Positions 1 to 8,063 of a stretch of DNA of 64,000 bases are shown piece by piece. Both the position numbers and the translations under genes were made by a program. Each line of letters starts with the position of its first letter. Within the stretch, counting starts at the first letter, position 1. Location: assembly GCA_003151975.1 (NCBI GenBank), contig PLZD01000027.1, forward strand, positions 62,001 to 126,000, given 5' to 3'. Origin of the DNA: Elusimicrobiota bacterium (GTDB taxonomy: Bacteria; Elusimicrobiota; Elusimicrobia; UBA1565; UBA9628). The notes under the pieces are model-generated. The model had not been told where the DNA came from. It saw only the letters and a program-made list of their open reading frames with translations, and did no database searches.

Positions 1-296
1 TCGAGGATGGCGGCGCGGTCAGTCGAGCTCATCCAGGCGATGATCTGGCCCGGAACGACCTTCGAGCCTTCATCCACCAGCAGCTTTTCGATGCGGCCGG
101 AGACTGTCGGCTTGACTTCGACGCGGTCCTTCGGCAGAACGGCGCCGGTCGCCTCGACGGTCTCCTCGATGGAGGCCTGGGTCACCTTGACGGCAAGAGC
201 TTCCGTGCGCGCGGGCTTGGACAATTTGGCCTTCACGGCCCAGCCCCCGGCGCCGAGAACAACCAGGCCCGTCAAAATGATTACGGTGTTCTTCAT
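1..296 (-). CDS. RND/ABC efflux periplasmic adaptor (HlyD/MacA family), N-terminal part
   Basis: The reading frame starts with ATG at 296 and runs off the left edge of the window, so only the first ~98 residues are seen. It begins with a Lys-Asn N-terminus and a hydrophobic segment (about residues 4-20) that would anchor it in the inner membrane. The following stretch has the biotinyl-lipoyl half-motif typical of membrane-fusion proteins: 'VEATGAVLPKDRVEVKP' then 'VSGRIEKLLVDEGSKVVPGQ'. Family knowledge: these adaptors link an inner-membrane pump to a TolC-type channel. It follows the upstream TolC-like gene with a gap of 2 bases, so it belongs to the same operon. Whether its pump is RND or ABC depends on the gene beyond the edge. 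Confidence 0.85.
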   Translation of the reverse strand, partial: MKNTVIILTGLVVLGAGGWAVKAKLSKPARTEALAVKVTQASIEETVEATGAVLPKDRVEVKPTVSGRIEKLLVDEGSKVVPGQIIAWMSSTDRAAIL

Positions 297-298
297 TC

Positions 299-1594
299 TT
301 ATTCTCCCAAAGCCTTGCCGAGCGATTTTTCCCAGGCCGCTTGGGCTATCGCGGCGGTCAAACGAGCCTGGATCGCCTGCTGTTCGGCGCTGACCCACTC
401 GGTGATGATGACTTCAAAGTTGTCGTAGGTGAGCAGGCCGCTGGCGTAGCGCACGGCCCCCTCGTCATTTCTCTGGCGCGCGGCAGCCAGCGCCGAGTCC
501 GCGGCGATCGACTGGTCCACGGCGTTGGCGTAGGCCGCCCAAGTGTTCTCGAGGTCGACGACCGCGGAGTTGCGCACGGTGCGCAGATCCTGCTCCGACT
601 TGTCGTAATTTTTCTTCGCCGCCTTCACGTTGTAATACGTCGCCGTGGGGCCTCCGCCGAAGACCGAGAGGCTCAGCGTCGCTCCCGCCGACCAGCCGTA
701 AGTGGGATCGGGGAACTGATAATTCCCGCTCCGAGTCCGGTTGTAGTTGGCCGAAAGGCTCGGGAACAAAGGGCTCTCCGCCGAGTCGACGGCGGCGAGT
801 TGGACCTTGACCACGGCCTTTTGGACCGCCACGTCGGGACGCAGCGAGACGAAATCCTCCATGCGCGCGGGAAAATCCGGGGGGGTCTCAGCGACCAACG
901 ATCCCGTCGCCGCCACCTCCACGAAATCGTCCAAGCCGAGCTGGTTGTCGAGAGACCTGCGGGTGGTCCGCAGCGCCCTGAGCGACTGATAAAGAGTGGC
1001 TTGGGCCTGAAGGACCTGCGCCTTCGCGTTCATCATGTTGCCCTTGTATTCGTTTCCGGACTGATAGCGCAGCCCCACTTCCTCCGCGTTCTTCTCTTGG
1101 ATGTCCAGAATCTTGCGGGCGATATCGATGTTCTTCTCCGCAAAGTAGGCCTGGGAGAAGGACTGGCGCAGGCTGAAGCGCAAGTTGGCCGATGCCACCC
1201 TCAGGTTCGCCTGGGCCTGCGTGTAGCTCGCGGAGGCCGACTTGATGCTGGCCACCTGGCCCATGTTGAAGAGGTTCATGCTGGCAGAACCGGTCGCCGT
1301 GTAGCTCGGCTGGCCTCTCTGCGAGGTGATCGACGCGGAGTAGCCGTCGGACAGGGTCAGCGACGGCAGAAGCCCGTTAAAGCTGCTCAGATAAGTCGCG
1401 TGACCGGACTGGCTCGAGTAATCGGCCGACAACAGCGCCGGATTTTTTATGGCCGCCAGCGCGACGCAGTCCTCCCACGTCAGGGTCTTCGCGGCAGAAA
1501 CTTCAGGAGGAAGGGGGGAAGCGTGCTGAGCCAGAACCGGCTCAACGGCGCCCGTGAGAATCGAGACGGTGAGAACGACGACAAGTCTTTTCAT
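299..1594 (-). CDS. TolC-family outer-membrane efflux protein (second of two)
   Basis: About 431 residues, the usual size for TolC-family outer-membrane factors. A signal peptide is visible from the ATG at 1594 (MKRLVVVLTVSILTGAVEPVLA). Long Ala/Gln/Ser/Leu-rich helices with repeated 'A..A.....L..A..NL' patterns in both halves match the two tandem OEP repeats. An in-frame ATG at 1615 would add seven charged residues; I prefer 1594 because it gives a clean signal peptide. The gene lies 25 bases after the MFS stop and 2 bases before the adaptor gene, which suggests that it pairs with the adaptor at the window edge rather than with the RND pump upstream. Confidence 0.85.
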   Translation of the reverse strand: MKRLVVVLTVSILTGAVEPVLAQHASPLPPEVSAAKTLTWEDCVALAAIKNPALLSADYSSQSGHATYLSSFNGLLPSLTLSDGYSASITSQRGQPSYTATGSASMNLFNMGQVASIKSASASYTQAQANLRVASANLRFSLRQSFSQAYFAEKNIDIARKILDIQEKNAEEVGLRYQSGNEYKGNMMNAKAQVLQAQATLYQSLRALRTTRRSLDNQLGLDDFVEVAATGSLVAETPPDFPARMEDFVSLRPDVAVQKAVVKVQLAAVDSAESPLFPSLSANYNRTRSGNYQFPDPTYGWSAGATLSLSVFGGGPTATYYNVKAAKKNYDKSEQDLRTVRNSAVVDLENTWAAYANAVDQSIAADSALAAARQRNDEGAVRYASGLLTYDNFEVIITEWVSAEQQAIQARLTAAIAQAAWEKSLGKALGE

Positions 1595-1619
1595 GGATTT
1601 CTTTCGCAGAAGCATACCA

Positions 1620-2882
1620 CTATTTGACGCCGAGACTCTGCAGAATGTGTCGGTCGTCGCCCTCCGGAAGCGCGATAATAAGGGAACGCCGCAGATAGAT
1701 CGCCCCGGCGGCGGCGCAGCACAAACCGCCGAAGGCGACCGTCATCGGAGCGCCGATGCGGTCGGCCGCGAAGCCCGAGATGAGGTTACCGAAGGGCGCC
1801 ACGGCCATAAAGGTCATCGTGAAGAGGCCCATGACGCGGCCGCGCATCGCATCGGAAGTCAGCGCTTGAAGCAAGGTGTTGCAGCCCGTGAACATGGTCA
1901 TCATGCAGAAGCCCGTCAGCGTCAGCAACGCGAGGCTCACGGGCATGCTGCGGGAGAAGGAGAATAGGATTAGGCTCACGCCAAAGCCCGCGGAAGTCAG
2001 CCCCGCCACGCGGTCGAGGCCCGAGGTGAAGTTGCGCCGCGCCAGGAAGATGGCGCCGGCCATCGCGCCCAGGCCCGAAGCGCCCATGAGCCAGCCCACT
2101 CCGGTCGCGCCGCCGCCGAGGATCTGGTCGGAGAAGATCGGCAGGAGCACCATGAACGGCACACCGGCCACGCTGATCATGGCAAGAAGTACGAGCAGCG
2201 CGCGGATGTCCGGATTCCTCCAGGCGTAGCGCAGGCCGTCCTTGATGTGGCGGCCGGTCTGCTCGAGGGTTTGCGCGCCGCGCTCCTGCCTCTCCGGCAT
2301 CCGCATCATGAGCAGGCTCGCGATGACCGCCAGAAAGCTCAACGAGTTGAGGAGAAAGCACGTCCCTTCGCCCCAGACGCCGACCAGCACGCCGGCCACC
2401 GCGGGACCCACGACGCGCGAGCCGTTAACGAGCACCGAGTTCATCGCGATCGCGTTGCCGAGGTCTTCCCGGTCGTCGACCATGTCGACGACGAAGGATT
2501 GCCGGGCGGGCATGTCGAAGACGTTGACGATCCCGATGGCGACGGCCAGAGCGAAGACGTGCCACACCTGCACGCGGCCCGTCACGGTCAGCACGCCCAG
2601 CAGCAGCGCCTGGACCATCGCCGCGGTTTGCGTCACGAGGACGAGCTTGCGCCTGTCGAAGCGATCGGCCGCGGCTCCGCCGAGAAGGCCGAAGACGATC
2701 GACGGGATTTGTCCCGCGAAGCCCACCAAGCCCAGCAGCGAGGACGAGTGCGTCAGCCGGTAGACCAGCCACATCTGCGCCATGGTCTGCATCCAGGTGC
2801 CGCACATCGAGATGAACTGCCCGACGAAGTAGAGCCGGAAATTCCGGTGGCGCAGGGAGCGCAGTGTGTGCGAGAAAGTCAC
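1620..2882 (-). CDS. MFS transporter, EntS-like (MFS_3) family
   Basis: A 420-residue polytopic inner-membrane protein with about 12 hydrophobic segments. The N-terminus 'LRHRNFRLYFVGQFISMCGTWMQ' and 'DRFDRRKLVL' are typical of the MFS_3/enterobactin-exporter-like group, which exports small molecules by proton antiport. I choose GTG at 2882: it sits four bases after the RND stop and has a GGAG Shine-Dalgarno stretch overlapping that stop. An upstream ATG at 2939 would overlap the RND gene by 53 bases and add a non-conserved Arg-rich tail. The protein has no obvious partner in the cluster and could act alone; the substrate is unknown. Confidence 0.85.
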   Translation of the reverse strand: MTFSHTLRSLRHRNFRLYFVGQFISMCGTWMQTMAQMWLVYRLTHSSSLLGLVGFAGQIPSIVFGLLGGAAADRFDRRKLVLVTQTAAMVQALLLGVLTVTGRVQVWHVFALAVAIGIVNVFDMPARQSFVVDMVDDREDLGNAIAMNSVLVNGSRVVGPAVAGVLVGVWGEGTCFLLNSLSFLAVIASLLMMRMPERQERGAQTLEQTGRHIKDGLRYAWRNPDIRALLVLLAMISVAGVPFMVLLPIFSDQILGGGATGVGWLMGASGLGAMAGAIFLARRNFTSGLDRVAGLTSAGFGVSLILFSFSRSMPVSLALLTLTGFCMMTMFTGCNTLLQALTSDAMRGRVMGLFTMTFMAVAPFGNLISGFAADRIGAPMTVAFGGLCCAAAGAIYLRRSLIIALPEGDDRHILQSLGVK

Positions 2883-2886
2883 GCGC

Positions 2887-5800
2887 TCAACTCCGCGCTG
2901 CCGCGGGTTCGCGCCGTCCGTGCAGCGGCTTCTCGTCATCTTCGCCGAGCTCGCGCAGCGCTTCCTTTAATTCCGCCTCGTGAGCGGTGCTCTCGAAGGC
3001 GCTCATCACCTCGTAGAAGCAGGGCACGACGAGCAAAGTCAGGCAGGTCGAGACCAGCACGCCGCCGATGACGGTGACCGCCATCGGAACCATGAGTTCG
3101 TGGCCGGCGCCCTTCGAGAGGGCCTCAGGGATCGCGCCCGCGACGGTGGCGGCCGAAGTCATCAAGATCGGCCGCAGTCGGATCGGGCAGGCGTCGAGCA
3201 GGGCGTCCTTCACGCCCAGGCCGTGGCGCCGGCGCTCCGTCGTGAAGTCGACGAGCAGGATCGAGTTCTTCTTGACGATTCCCATCAGCAGGATGAGGCC
3301 GATCATGCTGTAGATGTTGAGGCTTTGGTGGGTCAGCCAAAGCGCCGCGAACGCGCCGGTCGCGGAAAACGGCAGGGCCATGAGCACGGTGACCGGGTGG
3401 ATGAAGCTGTTGTACTGCGTCGCGAGGATCATGTAGGCGACGAATATGCCCAGAACCAGCACGAAGAGCAGGCTCTGAAACGACTCCTTGAAAAGCTGAG
3501 AGTTTCCGGACATCTCGATGTGGTAGCCTTCCGGCAGGATGCCTTTGGCCATGTCCTGCACGGCTTGAAGCGCCTCGCCCTGCGACTTGCCCGGCGCGGG
3601 ATTGGCGAAGACGGTGATCGAGCGCTCGCGGTTGTAGCGCGTGATCGCGAAAAGCGAGGGCTTGATCTCCGAGGTGATCACTTCGGGCAGGCGCACGACG
3701 TTGCCGTAATTGTCGCGCACCCAAATCCGGCTGAAGTCCTTGGGACTATGGCGGTCCTTGTCCACGAGGCGCACGCGCACGTCGTAGCGCTTGCCGCGGC
3801 CCGTAAATTTTCCGTATTTGAGGCCTCCGATCATGGCGTTGACGGTATCGCCGATGGCCTTGGAGGTGATGCCGCGCGCAGTTCCCTTCATGCGGTCGGG
3901 CTTGATCTGGATCTCGGGCATGCCCGGGTTGTAATCGGTGTCGACGTCGGTCATGAGGCCGGTCGCCTTCATCTTGTCGCGGAAATTCGCGGCGACCTCG
4001 GCGAGCTTGTCCCAGTCCGGGCCTTGCACGAGGAATTGAATGGGATAACCGCGCTGCGCCGAGAAACCGGCCTGGGAGAGGTCCATAATGGACACACGCG
4101 CGGTCTTGTCGCCTGGGAAGTATTCGGCGATCCGCGCCGAGAACTCCTTGCGCACCAAAGCCATGAACTCGGCCTGCGTCTCGTGATGCCCGTTGAGCAT
4201 CGGACGCTTATCGATAGGCTTCATCGTGAGGAAGAAGATGCCGGTGTTGACCTGCCCGCCGGTGAAGCCGCCGATCGCGCAGTAATAGCCGTCGAGCTCG
4301 TCCCGTTTCTCGAGCCAGGGTTCCATATCCTTCTTAAAGACGGCGTCGGTGCGGTCGAGCGAGACGCCGAGCGGCAGGATGATGTTGGTGATGAAGCGGC
4401 TTTGGTCTTGGGAGGGGATAAACTCCTTCTGCAGCGCGCGCACCAAGGACAGCGAGCCGAGGAAGAGCAGCAAGGAGGCGGCCAGAACCGTCTTGGGCAT
4501 CGCCAGGCAAGCGCTCAGCGCCGCGCGATAGCGGTCGCGCAAGCCGTTCATGAAGCGGTCCATCGCGCGGCTCACGGCGTTGGTCGCCCCGACCTCCAGG
4601 AACTGCGAGCAGCGCATGGGAGCGATCGTCAGCGCTTCCAAGAGCGAAATCATGACGGCCACGGAGATCGTCACGCCGAATTGGTAGAAGAACTTGCCGA
4701 CGATGCCCTGCATGAGGACGACGGGCAGGAAGATCGCCAGGATGGCCAAAGAGGCGGCCAAAGCCGCCGAGGTGATCTCGCGCGCCCCGACCAGAGCGGC
4801 CTGCACCTTCGACATGCCCTCTTCCCGGTAGCGCGCGATGTTCTCCAGCACCATGATCGCGTCGTCGACGATGATGCCGATCACCAGCGAGAGGCCCAGC
4901 ATCGTGAAGCTGTTGATCGTGAAGCCGCAGAAGTACAAAGCGATGAACGTTCCCAAAATGGACGTCGGGATCGCCAGCAGCACGTTGAAGGTCGCGCTCC
5001 AGGAGCCCAAGAAGAGCAGGCAGACCAAGGAGGTCAGGATGACCGAGCGGACGAGCTCGGTGTTGAGCTCATGGACCGACTCCTTGATGAAGTCCGTCGT
5101 GTCGAAGACGATCTTGATCTCCATGCCCTTGGGCAGGGAGGGCTCGAGCTCTTTAAGCCTCTTGCGGAGGTTCTCGCCGACCTGAACCGCGTTGGTGCCG
5201 CGCTGCTTGATGATCCCGAGGCCCACCGCGCGCTCGCCGCGGAAGCGCGAGATGCGGCGCACGTCGTTGAGACCGTCTTCCACGGTTCCGACATCCGAGA
5301 ATCGGATCTTATTGTAGATCGAGCCGCCGCGCACGCGCGTCGGGATGATGAGCTTGGCGAAATCCTCCGGGCTATAGGCCTCGCCGTAGACGCGGACGTT
5401 GTACTCCTTGTCTCCGGAGTCGATGTAGCCGGCGGGGCGGTCGGCGTGCTGGCTGTCGATGGCGCCGAGCACGTCCTCGACGGTGATCTCGCGGGCGGCC
5501 ATCTTGTCGGCATCGAGCCACACTCTCAGGTTCGGATCGACATAGCCGCCCATCTGAATGTTGCCCACGCCTTCGGTCATCGCGAGCTCGTCGCGCAGAT
5601 GCTCGTTGATGTAGCGGCAGATGTCCTCGAGGCTGGTGTTGGAGCCGGGCTTGGCGCGCAGGGCCATCCAAACGATGGGCTGATCCTCGGGATTGACCTT
5701 CTGGATGATGGGTGGATCGATCTGCGACGGAAGATTTCTCTGCGCCTGCGCGATGTGGCTCTGCACGTCGGACACGGCGGCGTCGATGTTGCGGCTGAGA

Positions 5801-6087
5801 TTGAACTCGATGGTGATGTTCGTCTGGCCCAGGCTCGAGTTCGAATAGATGTCGCGGATGCCCTCGACGCTCATGACGGCGTCTTCCACGATGTCGGCGA
5901 CCTGCGTCTCCATGATCTCGGGCGCGGCGTTCTCCCAAGTGATCGTGACGGTGACGACGGGGAAATCGATGTCGGGCAGCTGGCTGATGCCCATGCGCGA
6001 GAAGCCGATCCAGCCGAAGACCATGAGGCCGATCATGAGCATCCAAGCGAAGACCGGGTTCTTGATCGAGAGGTCGGAGAGAGTCAT
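2887..6087 (-). CDS. RND multidrug efflux permease (AcrB/HAE-1-like)
   Basis: 1066 residues, full length for a hydrophobe/amphiphile efflux RND pump. It starts 'MTLSDLSIKNPVFAWML' with the first transmembrane helix, and the porter-domain signature 'LPDIDFPVVTV' follows. TM4 carries the paired aspartates D408-D409 (GIIVDDAIMVLENI) and a TM10 lysine is present in 'MGIVKKNSILLVDF', so the proton relay is intact. The C-terminal half repeats the layout of the N-terminal half. Its ATG directly follows the TAA of the upstream TolC-like gene. No adaptor gene is adjacent, which is unusual: the nearest one is separated by the MFS and second TolC-like genes. Expected role is proton-driven export through a TolC channel. 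Confidence 0.95.
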   Translation of the reverse strand: MTLSDLSIKNPVFAWMLMIGLMVFGWIGFSRMGISQLPDIDFPVVTVTITWENAAPEIMETQVADIVEDAVMSVEGIRDIYSNSSLGQTNITIEFNLSRNIDAAVSDVQSHIAQAQRNLPSQIDPPIIQKVNPEDQPIVWMALRAKPGSNTSLEDICRYINEHLRDELAMTEGVGNIQMGGYVDPNLRVWLDADKMAAREITVEDVLGAIDSQHADRPAGYIDSGDKEYNVRVYGEAYSPEDFAKLIIPTRVRGGSIYNKIRFSDVGTVEDGLNDVRRISRFRGERAVGLGIIKQRGTNAVQVGENLRKRLKELEPSLPKGMEIKIVFDTTDFIKESVHELNTELVRSVILTSLVCLLFLGSWSATFNVLLAIPTSILGTFIALYFCGFTINSFTMLGLSLVIGIIVDDAIMVLENIARYREEGMSKVQAALVGAREITSAALAASLAILAIFLPVVLMQGIVGKFFYQFGVTISVAVMISLLEALTIAPMRCSQFLEVGATNAVSRAMDRFMNGLRDRYRAALSACLAMPKTVLAASLLLFLGSLSLVRALQKEFIPSQDQSRFITNIILPLGVSLDRTDAVFKKDMEPWLEKRDELDGYYCAIGGFTGGQVNTGIFFLTMKPIDKRPMLNGHHETQAEFMALVRKEFSARIAEYFPGDKTARVSIMDLSQAGFSAQRGYPIQFLVQGPDWDKLAEVAANFRDKMKATGLMTDVDTDYNPGMPEIQIKPDRMKGTARGITSKAIGDTVNAMIGGLKYGKFTGRGKRYDVRVRLVDKDRHSPKDFSRIWVRDNYGNVVRLPEVITSEIKPSLFAITRYNRERSITVFANPAPGKSQGEALQAVQDMAKGILPEGYHIEMSGNSQLFKESFQSLLFVLVLGIFVAYMILATQYNSFIHPVTVLMALPFSATGAFAALWLTHQSLNIYSMIGLILLMGIVKKNSILLVDFTTERRRHGLGVKDALLDACPIRLRPILMTSAATVAGAIPEALSKGAGHELMVPMAVTVIGGVLVSTCLTLLVVPCFYEVMSAFESTAHEAELKEALRELGEDDEKPLHGRREPAAARS

Positions 6088-7362
6088 TTAAGGAAGCTCC
6101 TCGTCGGCGATCTTAAGCTGCAGCGAGTCGATCTTCATCTGGATGAGAATCTGGTCGAAGGAGGTCTTGGCCGAGATCAGGGAGTTGAGCGCGGTCATCA
6201 CGTCGAGATTGTTGACGAGGCCAAGGCGATATTCCTTGTCCTCGACGCGGTAAGTCTCGTCGGCCTTCACATAGGCGCGTTCGGCCGCCTCGGCGCTGGC
6301 CACCGCGGCGCGCAGCGCCACGAACGCGCTGTGTATGTCGGTGCGCGCCTGGCGCAGCTGCAGCTCGAGGTTGTACTGCGCCTGGCTGAGCTGGGATTTG
6401 GCCTGGCGCACGGCGGCGAGCTGACCGCCTCCTTGATAGAGCGGGACGCTGCCGCTGACGGCCGCGTCCCAGCTGACGGGCGCGAGGAAGGTGGTCCTTT
6501 TGGTGTAGTAGTTGCCGAGGAAGCTCACCGTCGGAAAGAAGGCGCCCTTGGCGAGCTGAATCTGGTCCTCCTGCGATTCCACGGTCTTGCGCAGCGAGCG
6601 GACGTCGGAGCGGTCGAGCGCGCGTCCCAGGGATTGCTCCTCGGCGCCGAGAGCCCGAACTCGGTCCATCTTGTCGGCGAGCTTGGCCTGACCCATATCC
6701 TTTCCGGTCAAGAACGAGAGCACCGAGCGGGCGGCGTCGATCTGGCCTTTAATGACCTCGGCCGACGCCTCGAGGGTCGCCTCTTGCGATTCGACCAAGG
6801 TCACCTCGCTGTGCCGCGACTTGCCGAGCTCCTCGAAATGCTTGAGCTCCTTGAGCCTTTTAGTGGCCAAATCGACGGCCATGGTCGTGTCGGCGAGCTG
6901 CGTCTCCAGATTGAGCACGAGGTAAAACGCGTTGACGACGTTTTGATAGACCACCGTATGCGCGTGCCGCAGGCTTAGTTCGGCCGCTTGGCCTTGATGT
7001 TTGAAGGACTTCATCGCGGCGAACTCGCGGAAGCCGGAGAAGAGCGGCTGCGCGAGGCTGAAGCCGATGTTGGGCTGAGGGCTCGCGAAGAAGACGCCTC
7101 CGCTGGCGGCCAAAGGAGAAGAGGTGTCCTGCCACTTCTCCTGGGCGAAGAAATTAAGGTTGGGCAGGGCCGAGGCGAGCACCTGCTTGTACTGCTGCTC
7201 GAGCTGGTAGATCTGCTGCTCCTGCATGCGCAGGGATTCGGCCTGCTCGACGGACCACGCGTAGCATTGCGAAAGATCGGCCTCCGCGGGAGGGGGGATC
7301 TGTCCGAACGACTCGGCGCGCGCCATGCCGGAAAAGAGAGCCAACACGAGGAGGAGGCTCAT
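6088..7362 (-). CDS. TolC-family outer-membrane efflux protein (first of two)
   Basis: 424 residues with a short signal peptide (MSLLLVLALFSGMARA). The two-repeat helical OEP layout is clear: 'ALPNLNFFAQEKW', 'QPLFSGFREFAAM' and later 'GAFFPTVSFLGNYY' with 'VPLYQGGG' mark the beta-strand/helix junctions of each half. Its ATG overlaps the TetR stop as ATGA, and its own stop abuts the RND start, so regulator, channel and pump are translationally coupled. The channel would serve the RND pump downstream. Confidence 0.9.
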   Translation of the reverse strand: MSLLLVLALFSGMARAESFGQIPPPAEADLSQCYAWSVEQAESLRMQEQQIYQLEQQYKQVLASALPNLNFFAQEKWQDTSSPLAASGGVFFASPQPNIGFSLAQPLFSGFREFAAMKSFKHQGQAAELSLRHAHTVVYQNVVNAFYLVLNLETQLADTTMAVDLATKRLKELKHFEELGKSRHSEVTLVESQEATLEASAEVIKGQIDAARSVLSFLTGKDMGQAKLADKMDRVRALGAEEQSLGRALDRSDVRSLRKTVESQEDQIQLAKGAFFPTVSFLGNYYTKRTTFLAPVSWDAAVSGSVPLYQGGGQLAAVRQAKSQLSQAQYNLELQLRQARTDIHSAFVALRAAVASAEAAERAYVKADETYRVEDKEYRLGLVNNLDVMTALNSLISAKTSFDQILIQMKIDSLQLKIADEELP

Positions 7363-7949
7363 CGGCCGGCTCCAGCACCCTTAAGATAGAAATCGAGGAC
7401 TTTCTCCGCCTGGTCGGCCAGGGGGTCGTCGGAATGGCTCATTATTTTCTCCATCATCGCGGCGCGGCAAAGCCCGAACAGGGCCAAGGTCTCGTAGGCC
7501 GCGCCTTTTGTTTTTGCGCCGCGGTGCGGCAGAGCGGCGGAGAGGATGCGCGAGACTTTCTCATTATTCTCGCGGAACTTCTCCATCAGGCGTCCGCACG
7601 AGCGGGCGCCGCAGGAGGGGAACTTGCCGATGCCGAACTGGGACATGAAGTCCTTGTTGTCCTCGAAGCTGCTCAGGATGCAGATCACGGCCTTCTCCAA
7701 CAGCGAGCGGCCCTTGAGGCCCGTGGCCAGCGTCTCCTCCAACGAGCGCCCGAGCCGATCGACGAAATCCGAATAGGCGGCCGTGAAGAGCTCGTCCTTG
7801 TTCTTATAATAAAGGAAGAGCGTGCCCTTGGCGACGCCGGCCTCGCGCGCGATGTCGTCCAGCGCGATGTCTTGAAAGCCGCGCGCGGCGAGCAGGCGCC
7901 GCGCCGCGTCCAGGATGAGAAGCTTCTTGTCCTCTAGCACTTGGGCCAT
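7359..7949 (-). CDS. TetR/AcrR-family repressor of the efflux operon
   Basis: 196 residues. The N-terminal TetR helix-turn-helix is unmistakable: 'ILDAARRLLAARGFQDIALDDIA' then 'REAGVAKGTLFLYYKNKDEL'. The C-terminal ligand domain is divergent and contains a 'PSCGARSCG' cysteine pair. It is the first gene of the efflux operon and its start lies one base from a perfect palindrome, so autorepression relieved by a pump substrate is the obvious model. ATG at 7949 is preferred; an in-frame ATG at 7970 lies inside the operator and would precede the expected transcription start. Confidence 0.92.
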   Translation of the reverse strand: MAQVLEDKKLLILDAARRLLAARGFQDIALDDIAREAGVAKGTLFLYYKNKDELFTAAYSDFVDRLGRSLEETLATGLKGRSLLEKAVICILSSFEDNKDFMSQFGIGKFPSCGARSCGRLMEKFRENNEKVSRILSAALPHRGAKTKGAAYETLALFGLCRAAMMEKIMSHSDDPLADQAEKVLDFYLKGAGAGR

Positions 7950-7950
7950 A

Positions 7951-7970
7951 ATGACTGACTGGTCAGTCAT
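7951..7970 (-). promoter_or_regulatory. TetR-type operator palindrome
   Basis: Two perfect 9-base arms, ATGACTGAC and GTCAGTCAT, are separated by two bases. The palindrome covers the predicted transcription start and ends one base before the tetR start codon. TGAC/GTCA half-sites are common for TetR-family repressors. Placement immediately downstream of the -10 box would block initiation. Confidence 0.85.
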
Positions 7971-7999
7971 ATGATACCAATCCGCGGTGCAAGTGTCAA
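7971..7999 (-). promoter_or_regulatory. Sigma-70-type promoter of the efflux operon
   Basis: On the minus strand the sequence reads TTGACA (7999-7994), 17 bases, TATCAT (7976-7971). This is a consensus -35 with optimal spacing. The start site would fall around 7964, inside the operator, giving a leader of about 15 bases without a clear Shine-Dalgarno sequence. Confidence 0.85.
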
Positions 8000-8012
8000 T
8001 CCGCGCCGCGCC

Positions 8013-8041
8013 TTGTTTTTGTAACACAGTCCGGCTACAGT
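8013..8041 (+). promoter_or_regulatory. Promoter of the coiled-coil gene
   Basis: TTGTTT (8013-8018), 17 bases, TACAGT (8036-8041), the -10 being preceded by GC as in many promoters of this window. The ATG follows 22 bases later. It is divergent from the tetR promoter and only 13 bases from its -35 box. Confidence 0.55.
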
Positions 8042-8063
8042 ATCGCGCTACCGGCACCATATA

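Noticed and set aside
2980-6978. A 1332-codon open frame antisense to the RND and TolC-like genes
   Set aside because: It mirrors the real genes in GC-rich sequence, has His/Arg/Asp-rich composition without domains, and the sense strand holds well-conserved families.
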